Source of the DNA: an uncultured Mycoplasmatota bacterium
GTDB taxonomy: Bacteria > Bacillota_I > Bacilli_A > RF39 > UBA660
NCBI GenBank assembly: GCA_947649365.1
Contig: CANSRH010000017.1
Location: 1-37,365, forward strand
Reading direction: 5' to 3'
DNA: 37,365 nt
Shown here piece after piece: positions 31,772 through 37,365 of the stretch. The position numbers were made by a program, and so were the translations under genes. The notes beneath the pieces are model-generated. The model was given only the letters and a program-made list of their open reading frames with translations. It was not told the DNA's origin and did no database searches. Within the stretch, counting starts at the first letter, position 1; each line of letters starts with the position of its first letter.

Positions 31772-32200
31772 ATGAAAAAAGGATTTACCATTGTAGAATT
31801 ATTAGCAGTGATAGTGATTTTAGCGATTGTAGTATTAATTGGTGGCAATAGTGTAATAAATGTTTTAAATCGAACAAGAGCAGAAACGACGAAAGAAATG
31901 CAAGAAAATGTAAAAGAAGCAGCACTAACATATGCTTATGAAAATGTGCACATCAAAACATGTTCGAAAGAGTTTTCCAAAGAAATGTATGTGGACAACA
32001 ATATTGCCAATTTAAACCAACCAGAAAATGCTAGTTGCATTGCAAAAATAAAAGTAGAAACATTAAAAAAAGAAGGATTGTTTGAAGACAAACAAAATCA
32101 CTGTCTAGAGGAAGATACTGTAGTAATCTATAGATATGTGGACGAGTTTGGAAATAGTGAATATAAAGCCTATACAAGTGATACAACTTGTAGCAAATAG
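31772..32200 (+). CDS. Type IV prepilin-like protein
   Basis: The 142-aa protein starts with a class III prepilin signal: MKKG cut before F, the conserved Glu at mature position +5 in FTIVELLAV, and a hydrophobic helix to about residue 28. The remaining 110 residues are soluble, with three or four cysteines that could form disulphides. It resembles ComGC-type pseudopilins. No assembly ATPase, platform protein or prepilin peptidase gene is in the window, so it is an orphan here. A GTG at 31763 is in frame, but AGGTG at 31761-31765 is the SD for the ATG at 31772. ftsY follows after 15 nt. Confidence 0.82.
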   Translation: MKKGFTIVELLAVIVILAIVVLIGGNSVINVLNRTRAETTKEMQENVKEAALTYAYENVHIKTCSKEFSKEMYVDNNIANLNQPENASCIAKIKVETLKKEGLFEDKQNHCLEEDTVVIYRYVDEFGNSEYKAYTSDTTCSK

Positions 32201-32215
32201 TAAGGTGGGAAAAGA

Positions 32216-33202
32216 ATGGGAATTTTTGACAAATTAAAAAATTTAGTAAACAAAAAAGCAATTGCTCAAGAAAAAGAACTCGAAGAAGTGTATGACAAAG
32301 GTCTAAAAAAAACCAGAGAAGAATTTGTATCCAAATTAAGTTTATTAGGAATTAAATACACCAAAGTAAACGAAGAATACTTTGAAGAATTAGAAGATTT
32401 GCTTATTTCAGCAGATATTGGAGTAAACACAGTCTTCAAATTCATGGAACGTTTAAGAAAAAGAGTAAAAGAAGAGCACATCGAAAATACAGAAACCTTA
32501 ACGGAAGTCATCGTCGATGAACTATTTATCATTTATGTAAACAATGAATCCTTAACGACGAAAGTAAATGAACAAGAAAATGGTCCAACAGTAATTTTAA
32601 TGGTTGGAGTCAATGGGGTAGGAAAAACAACGACAATAGCCAAGCTAGCATACAAATATAAGAATTTAGGAAAAAAAGTCATGATGATTGCTGGAGACAC
32701 CTTTAGAGCAGGAGCGGTAGAACAACTTAAGATTTGGGCAGACAAAACAGAAAGTTTATTTTATGGGCGTGACAATACAGACCCAGCAGGAGTAATTTAT
32801 GATGGACTAGAAATTGCCAAAAAAGAAAATGCCGATATGGTATTCATTGATACTGCTGGTCGATTACAAAACAAAGTAAACTTAATGAAAGAACTTGAAA
32901 AAATAAACAAAGTCATTGAACGGATCATTCCAGGCGCCCCTCATGAAACACTTTTAGTAATAGATGCAGCAACAGGACAAAATGGAATCATGCAAGCGGA
33001 AAGTTTTAAAGAAATTACCAATATCACAGGTATTGTTCTAACAAAACTTGATGGTACAGCCAAAGGAGGAATTGTCTTAGCTATCAAAGAAAGTGTAGAT
33101 ATTCCTGTAAAATTTATTGGCCTAGGAGAAAAAATGACGGACCTACAAACCTTCGATATCGAAGAATACATCTATGGTTTATTTAAGGATATGATAAAGT
33201 GA
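32216..33202 (+). CDS. ftsY: Signal recognition particle receptor FtsY
   Basis: FtsY is the membrane-side GTPase that receives SRP-ribosome complexes. The 328-aa sequence has a short N-terminal region, an N domain (about 30-105) and a G domain with GVNGVGKTTTIAKLA (P-loop, about 131-145), DTFRAGAVEQL, DTAGR and TKLDGTAKGG. It lacks the long acidic A domain of E. coli, like other Firmicutes FtsY. Its stop overlaps the GTG of ylxM (GTGA), so the SRP genes are translationally coupled. Confidence 0.96.
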   Translation: MGIFDKLKNLVNKKAIAQEKELEEVYDKGLKKTREEFVSKLSLLGIKYTKVNEEYFEELEDLLISADIGVNTVFKFMERLRKRVKEEHIENTETLTEVIVDELFIIYVNNESLTTKVNEQENGPTVILMVGVNGVGKTTTIAKLAYKYKNLGKKVMMIAGDTFRAGAVEQLKIWADKTESLFYGRDNTDPAGVIYDGLEIAKKENADMVFIDTAGRLQNKVNLMKELEKINKVIERIIPGAPHETLLVIDAATGQNGIMQAESFKEITNITGIVLTKLDGTAKGGIVLAIKESVDIPVKFIGLGEKMTDLQTFDIEEYIYGLFKDMIK

Positions 33203-33507
33203 ATCGTACAGAAGAATACATCTATTACAACGAATTATTTGATATCTATGGCAATCTTTTAAACGAAAGAGAAAAGGAAATATATGAACTTTTTTATGAA
33301 GAAGATTTGAGTTTACAAGAAATTGCAGACAGTCGACAGGTAAGCAAAAGTGCGATTGGAAATGCCATAAAAATTATTAATGAAAAATTAGAAAACTATG
33401 AAAACAATTTACAATTTTTAAACAAGAAAAAAGAATTACAACGTTTCATAGAAAAAATAGAAGAGAAAGAAATAAAAGAAAAACTCCAAAAAATTTTGGA
33501 TAAATAA
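33199..33507 (+). CDS. ylxM: YlxM-family (UPF0122) HTH protein
   Basis: This 102-aa protein has a sigma-70 region-4-like helix-turn-helix (LNEREKEIYELFYEEDLSLQEIADSRQVSKSAIGNAIKII, about residues 17-56) and a helical tail. YlxM lies between ftsY and ffh in many Firmicutes and has been linked to SRP function. It starts with GTG in a 4-nt overlap with the ftsY stop. No role as a DNA-binding regulator is proven. Confidence 0.9.
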   Translation: MNRTEEYIYYNELFDIYGNLLNEREKEIYELFYEEDLSLQEIADSRQVSKSAIGNAIKIINEKLENYENNLQFLNKKKELQRFIEKIEEKEIKEKLQKILDK

Positions 33508-33572
33508 CAAAAAAAGCAATTTAATCGTCCAAATAAGAAAAATAAAAAAATGGAAGAAAGGAAGAAAACTTT

Positions 33573-34139
33573 ATGATAATAAACGAAAAATCTACGGAAG
33601 AGATAATAGGTTGTATTACTCCTCCTACTAGAATAAAAGAAAGTTTAAAAAATGTTCTGTACCTTACTTTTAGCAAATTCGATTTTATTAAACTTTTTAT
33701 TGCTTATATGAAAAAAGAAGGAGAAACAGTAATAGAGATAGAAAATTTAGCAGAAGACTTATATTATTACCATGATTATGGATTTGAAATATTATTTGGA
33801 GATATAGTAAAAGAAGATAGAAAAAAGAGTATATTAGAACTACAATCTTCTATCCAATATGCAAAAGAACAAGGTTTACTAAAGGAAAAAGAAAATAAAA
33901 CAGAAAGTTTCATTTTAATGCCAGAAACACAAAAAGGACAAATAATAAGACAATATGACATAGTGATTTGTAAAAGAATGGAACAGTTAGTAAAACAATA
34001 TATAGTCCACAAAAAAATCAAAAAAAAGATAAGTGAAGGTTTACTCGAAGAACCAGAAGAAACGATATCATTGTCTAGATGTTTAAAAATAAGGGAAGAT
34101 CAAAGAAAAAAAGATGTCCAAGAAATGACGAATAAATAG
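33573..34139 (+). CDS. Hypothetical protein within the SRP gene cluster
   Basis: I do not recognise this 188-aa soluble, lysine/glutamate-rich protein. The first two-thirds look like a mixed helical domain (KNVLYLTFSKFDFIKLFIAYM, ENLAEDLYYYHDYGFEILFGDIV, SILELQSSIQYAKEQGLL), reminiscent in layout of a winged helix but without a clear motif. The last third is a helix (CKRMEQLVKQYIVHKKIKKKI). AAAGGAAG precedes the ATG. It lies 66 nt after ylxM and 14 nt before ffh, so it is likely co-transcribed with ffh; whether it contributes to SRP is unknown. Confidence 0.6.
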   Translation: MIINEKSTEEIIGCITPPTRIKESLKNVLYLTFSKFDFIKLFIAYMKKEGETVIEIENLAEDLYYYHDYGFEILFGDIVKEDRKKSILELQSSIQYAKEQGLLKEKENKTESFILMPETQKGQIIRQYDIVICKRMEQLVKQYIVHKKIKKKISEGLLEEPEETISLSRCLKIREDQRKKDVQEMTNK

Positions 34140-34153
34140 AAAAAGGTGAAAAT

Positions 34154-35461
34154 ATGTTTGAATATATGGGAGAACGATTATCCAATGCAATAAAAAATAT
34201 CAAAGGAATGGGTCGTGTCACAGAAGAAAATATAAGTGATGCCCTAAGAGAAATTCGAATGGCTCTTTTAGAAGCGGATGTAAACTATGTTGTAGTAAAA
34301 GAATTTATTGCCAACATAAAAGAAAAAGCACTAGGAATGGAAGTTGGAAAAAGTCTAAAACCAGAAGAAGTATTCATAAAATTAGTAAAAGACGAGTTAA
34401 TCTCTCTTTTAGGTGGAGACTTTGTTCCCTTAGAAACAAAAAAAACACCAACCATATTGATGTTAGTAGGACTACAAGGAAGTGGAAAAACAACAACAGC
34501 TGGAAAACTAGCCAACCATTTACGAAAAAAACAAGCCAAAAATCCTCTTCTTGTTGCGTGTGATATTTATCGTCCTGCTGCTATTGAACAATTAGAAACC
34601 ATTGGAAAAAGTCTTGGCATAGAAGTATTCAAAGAAGGAATAGAAAATCCCGTAAAAATAGTTACAGATGCCTTAGAGTACGCCAAAGAAAACAAAAAAG
34701 ACTACATCATCATCGATACCGCAGGTCGTTTACAAATCGATGAACCATTAATGCAAGAATTAAAAAATATAGTAACTACCATAAATCCTCATGAAATACT
34801 TTTAGTGATTGATGCCATGATGGGACAAGATGCAATCAACGTCATCAATGGATTTAATGAAGCCTTAAGTCTAACAGGAACCATTTTAACAAAATTAGAT
34901 GGGAACACCAAAGGAGGAGTTGCCCTTTCGGTAAGACACCTAACCAATATTCCTATCAAATTTGTTGGAGACAGTGAAAAACTAGATGGTTTATCAGAAT
35001 TTTATCCAGAACGTATGGCGAATCGTATTTTAGATATGGGAGACATATTATCCATCGCTGACAAAGTAGAAGGCATTATGAACGAAGAAGAAGCCTTAGA
35101 CACTGCCAAAAAAATGAAAAAAGGAACCTTTGACTTAGGAGACTTCTTAACTACTTTAAAGCAAATCAAAAAATTAGGCCCTTTAGAAAATCTACTAAAA
35201 ATGCTACCAGGAGCTAGAAAAATGGGAATCAACAATGTGAGCATTGATCCAAAAGACATGGCTCATGTAGAAGCAATTATTTTATCCATGACTCCCTACG
35301 AAAGACATCATCCTGAAATTCTAAAAGCAGAAAGAAAGCAAAGAATAGCAAAAGGGAGTGGAAGAAGTGTGGAAGAAGTCAATCGTCTATTAAAACAATT
35401 TGAAGAAATGAAAAAAATGATGAAAATGGTATCCTCAGGAAATATGAAAATGCCATTTTAA
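34154..35461 (+). CDS. ffh: Signal recognition particle protein Ffh (SRP54)
   Basis: Ffh is the SRP GTPase that binds signal peptides and SRP RNA. The N domain (1-90) is followed by the G domain with GLQGSGKTTTAGKLA (about 105-119), CDIYRPAAIEQL, DTAGRLQID and TKLDGNTKGG. The methionine-rich M domain (about 305-435) includes the RNA-binding ERKQRIAKGSGRSVEEVNRLLKQF split across two helices. At 435 aa the M domain is compact and ends KKMMKMVSSGNMKMPF. The SRP RNA gene is not seen here. fhs follows after 19 nt. Confidence 0.96.
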   Translation: MFEYMGERLSNAIKNIKGMGRVTEENISDALREIRMALLEADVNYVVVKEFIANIKEKALGMEVGKSLKPEEVFIKLVKDELISLLGGDFVPLETKKTPTILMLVGLQGSGKTTTAGKLANHLRKKQAKNPLLVACDIYRPAAIEQLETIGKSLGIEVFKEGIENPVKIVTDALEYAKENKKDYIIIDTAGRLQIDEPLMQELKNIVTTINPHEILLVIDAMMGQDAINVINGFNEALSLTGTILTKLDGNTKGGVALSVRHLTNIPIKFVGDSEKLDGLSEFYPERMANRILDMGDILSIADKVEGIMNEEEALDTAKKMKKGTFDLGDFLTTLKQIKKLGPLENLLKMLPGARKMGINNVSIDPKDMAHVEAIILSMTPYERHHPEILKAERKQRIAKGSGRSVEEVNRLLKQFEEMKKMMKMVSSGNMKMPF

Positions 35462-35480
35462 AAAGAAAGAGGAGATTACC

Positions 35481-37004
35481 GCGAACAATTTAAGAGAAAT
35501 CCTAAAGAAAAATGGATTTGACGAAAAAAACATAACCTTTTATGGTACAGAAATAGCCAAAATAGAAAATTTTCTAGAAGAGGGAAAACGAGGCAAGTTA
35601 GTATTAGTAACCTCTACCTCTCCAACAAAATATGGAGAAGGAAAAACAACCCTTGCCATTAGTCTAAATGATGCATTAAACAAACTAAATTACAAAAGTA
35701 TCGTAGCATTAAGAGAACCATCTTTAGGACCAGTCTTTGGCGTAAAAGGTGGCGCAACAGGAGGGGGAAAAGCATGCATCACACCAGAAGAAGAAATCAA
35801 TTTACACTTTACAGGAGACATTCATGCCATTACAACCGCGAACAACTTATTAGCAGCCATTATTGACAATCATATCTATCAAGGAAATGAATTAAACATA
35901 GATCCCCAAAAAATCATGCATGAACGATGTATGGACTTAAACGATAGAAGTTTAAGAACCATAACCATAAATGGACATACAACTCACTTTAATATTACAA
36001 CAGCATCAGAATTTATGGCACTTTTATGTCTAGCGAAAAACGAGAATGATTTAAAAGAAAGGATTGGAAAGGTAATTGTTGGATACACCTATAGCAATCA
36101 ACCCGTGTTTACAAAAGACTTAAATTGCGTGAATGCCTTATTTTTACTTTTAAAACATGCCATCAAACCCAATCTAGTCACAACCTTAGAAAACAATCTA
36201 GCCTTAGTACATGGAGGACCTTTTGCCAATATTGCCCATGGAACCAATAGTATTATTGCAACACAATATGCCTTAAATCATTTTGATTACACCATTGTAG
36301 AAGCTGGTTTCGGAAGTGATATGGGAGCCTTAAAATTTTATGACATACTAACAAGAATCAATCCTGAATTTATTCCTGATGTTGTAGTGTTAAATACAAC
36401 GATTCAAAGTCTAAAACACAATGGAGAAGGAAATCTAGAAAAAGGAATTGTAAACCTTGATTATCATATAGAAACAATGAGCATCTATACAAATCATTTA
36501 CTTGTTGTAGTAAATAAACACGACACCGATACAGAAAGTGAAATAGAATATATCAAACAACATGTAGAAGAAAAAGGGATTCTATTCAGCGTAAGTACAG
36601 GCTTTCTAGAAGGAAGCGATGGTTCTACAGACGTAGCAAAAAAAGTAGTAGATGTAGCTTCAAAAGAAAAAAAAGAAATTGTTTATTCTTATGAATTAGA
36701 AGAAGATTTAAAAACAAAGATTGAGAAATTTTGTAAAATAAATTATGGCGCCAAAGAAATACTTTACACCAAAGAAGCAGAAGAAAAAGTAAAGTTGTTT
36801 CATGGTTTACATCTTCCTATTTGTGTAGCAAAAACCCAATATTCTATTACAGACAACAGCAAAATACTAGGATATCCTAAAGAATTTAGCATGACCATAA
36901 AAGACATCAAACTATTTCATGGCGCAGGATTTATAACCATTTATTTTGGAAATATCCTAACCATGCCAGGTTTGTCTAAAGATGCAAATTATCTTCATAT
37001 GTAG
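35481..37004 (+). CDS. fhs: Formate-tetrahydrofolate ligase, lacking a standard start codon
   Basis: The enzyme makes 10-formyl-THF from formate, THF and ATP, feeding purine and formyl-Met synthesis. The frame carries the nucleotide loop SPTKYGEGKTT, VALREPSLGPVFGVKGGATGGGKA, NLHFTGDIHAITTANNLLAAIIDNHI and the C-terminal PICVAKTQYSI and GAGFITIYFGNILTMPGL. At 507 aa it is shorter than the usual 555. The frame has no stop from 35448 on, but no ATG, GTG or TTG before 35916, which would cut off the ATP loop. GGAG at 35471-35474 points at GCG 35481-35483, one T-to-C change from GTG. I annotate from there; the true start is uncertain. Confidence 0.82.
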   Translation, partial: ANNLREILKKNGFDEKNITFYGTEIAKIENFLEEGKRGKLVLVTSTSPTKYGEGKTTLAISLNDALNKLNYKSIVALREPSLGPVFGVKGGATGGGKACITPEEEINLHFTGDIHAITTANNLLAAIIDNHIYQGNELNIDPQKIMHERCMDLNDRSLRTITINGHTTHFNITTASEFMALLCLAKNENDLKERIGKVIVGYTYSNQPVFTKDLNCVNALFLLLKHAIKPNLVTTLENNLALVHGGPFANIAHGTNSIIATQYALNHFDYTIVEAGFGSDMGALKFYDILTRINPEFIPDVVVLNTTIQSLKHNGEGNLEKGIVNLDYHIETMSIYTNHLLVVVNKHDTDTESEIEYIKQHVEEKGILFSVSTGFLEGSDGSTDVAKKVVDVASKEKKEIVYSYELEEDLKTKIEKFCKINYGAKEILYTKEAEEKVKLFHGLHLPICVAKTQYSITDNSKILGYPKEFSMTIKDIKLFHGAGFITIYFGNILTMPGLSKDANYLHM

Positions 37005-37026
37005 AACACATTGTGTTCTTTTTTTT
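37003..37026 (+). terminator. Rho-independent terminator of fhs
   Basis: AGAACAC (37003-37009), loop ATT (37010-37012), GTGTTCT (37013-37019), T-run to 37026. The fhs stop codon enters the stem. Confidence 0.85.
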
Positions 37027-37090
37027 GACATTTTTTTTATCAAAGAAAGCGTATAGTAGAAAAGTAAAAAATAAAATAACAACACAAGTA

Positions 37091-37119
37091 TTGTAATTAA
37101 AAATATTTTAATCTATAAT
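37091..37119 (+). promoter_or_regulatory. Promoter of the last gene
   Basis: TTGTAA (37091-37096), 17-bp spacer, perfect TATAAT (37114-37119). The SD GGAGGA lies at 37138-37143. Confidence 0.75.
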
Positions 37120-37147
37120 AATAGATAGAAAATAGATGGAGGAAAAA

Positions 37148-37365
37148 ATGAAAAAAGAAAAGAAAATCCTCTCAACCTCTGAAAACTTCGGGGGGGGGGG
37201 TCTTAAGTAAAAAGAAAAACCCTAAGGATTTAGAGAAAAAACTACTAATCGTACTAAGTGTTTTAGGCATAGTAACAGTAATGATAGGAATCACGTATGC
37301 ATACATAGCATATTATACAAGTCAAAAAGAAATAAATGTACTAGAAAGTAGTTGTATCAAAATAG
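37148..37365 (+). CDS. Exported/membrane-anchored protein, broken near its start by a G11 tract; runs off the window
   Basis: The ATG at 37148 behind GGAGGA begins a lysine-rich N-terminus (MKKEKKILSTSENF) that enters eleven G (37190-37200) and then stops at TAA 37208-37210. With ten G the frame would continue as GGGVLSKKKNPKDLEKK, then a hydrophobic segment (LLIVLSVLGIVTVMIGITYAYIAYY) and a soluble start (TSQKEINVLESS) to the window edge. This is a typical N-terminal signal-anchor with a cytoplasmic basic tail, so a surface or secreted protein is expected. Strong promoter and SD argue against an old pseudogene. State here: OFF by +1. The C-terminus and family are unknown. Confidence 0.7.
37190..37200 (+). 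repeat. G11 homopolymer tract in the 5' coding region of the exported-protein gene
   Basis: Eleven G start on a codon boundary after codon 14. Ten (or 7, 13) would keep the downstream frame open. Confidence 0.9.

Noticed and set aside
1-37365. CRISPR arrays, tRNA genes, insertion sequences, prophage genes
   Set aside because: No regularly spaced repeats, tRNA cloverleaf or CCA-ended clusters, transposase motifs or phage structural genes were seen; the only mobile-type element is the toxin-antitoxin pair.
1-37365. Reassigned UGA codon (Mycoplasma-like code)
   Set aside because: TGA serves as a genuine stop for several genes (for example the M18 peptidase and ftsY), and Trp is TGG throughout the conserved proteins.

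Overview
This is a low-GC chromosomal segment of a Firmicutes/Bacilli-type bacterium, probably an uncultured gut lineage related to the Mollicutes border of Bacilli. That placement is inference; no 16S gene is present. The genetic code is standard: TGA is used as a stop (for example at 1689-1691 and 33200-33202). Several blocks have the Bacillus subtilis gene order: dnaD-nth facing recU-ponA, gpsB-rnpB, rodZ-pgsA-recA followed later by rny, and ftsY-ylxM-ffh. Shine-Dalgarno (SD) sites are strong. Many genes have a -10 box only 15-26 nt before the start codon, so their leaders are very short. No tRNA, CRISPR array, insertion sequence or prophage was seen.

Layout. 1-4.5 kb is a cell-surface region: a collagen-like protein (partial), an M18 aminopeptidase, a TasA-like exported protein with its own signal peptidase I, a secreted protein with an Asn/Pro/Gly-rich linker, and a bacterial PH-domain protein. 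4.5-13.3 kb is metabolic: an FAD oxidoreductase fused to a Rieske domain, an rRNA-type methyltransferase, a pseudouridine synthase, a ferritin-like protein, a WYL regulator with an SIS-type and a PfkB-type gene, and a CrtI-like flavoprotein translationally coupled to an FAD/2Fe-2S reductase. 13.3-20.5 kb carries rpsD with a structured leader, an unknown gene, cca, dnaD, nth, a class A PBP and recU. 20.5-21.2 kb is a YefM-YoeB toxin-antitoxin pair. 21.3-29 kb carries gpsB, rnpB, rodZ, pgsA, recA, thyA, folA, rny and a YcxB-like membrane protein. 29.1-37.4 kb carries a frame-broken guanylate-kinase-like gene, rnjA, an orphan prepilin, ftsY, ylxM, an unknown gene, ffh, fhs and the start of an exported protein.

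The most unusual signal is a set of four long poly-G tracts (9-11 G) in this AT-rich DNA; every other G run noticed is about five or shorter. One lies between the -35 and -10 boxes of the thyA-folA promoter. One is inside thyA (in frame). One breaks the guanylate-kinase-like gene. One breaks the last, exported-protein gene near its start. In all three genes the tract starts on a codon boundary and ten G is an in-frame length. This is the architecture of phase-variable contingency loci, here reaching folate/dTMP metabolism as well as a surface protein. Homopolymer sequencing or assembly error must be excluded first.

Other points: fhs has an intact reading frame but no ATG/GTG/TTG start (a GCG sits where the SD points); a 13-bp hairpin buries the SD of the SIS gene; the rpsD leader can form a pseudoknot; an inverted repeat lies inside the toxin-antitoxin promoter; and a perfect 14-bp palindrome lies upstream of the recA promoter, where no Bacillus-type LexA box is visible.
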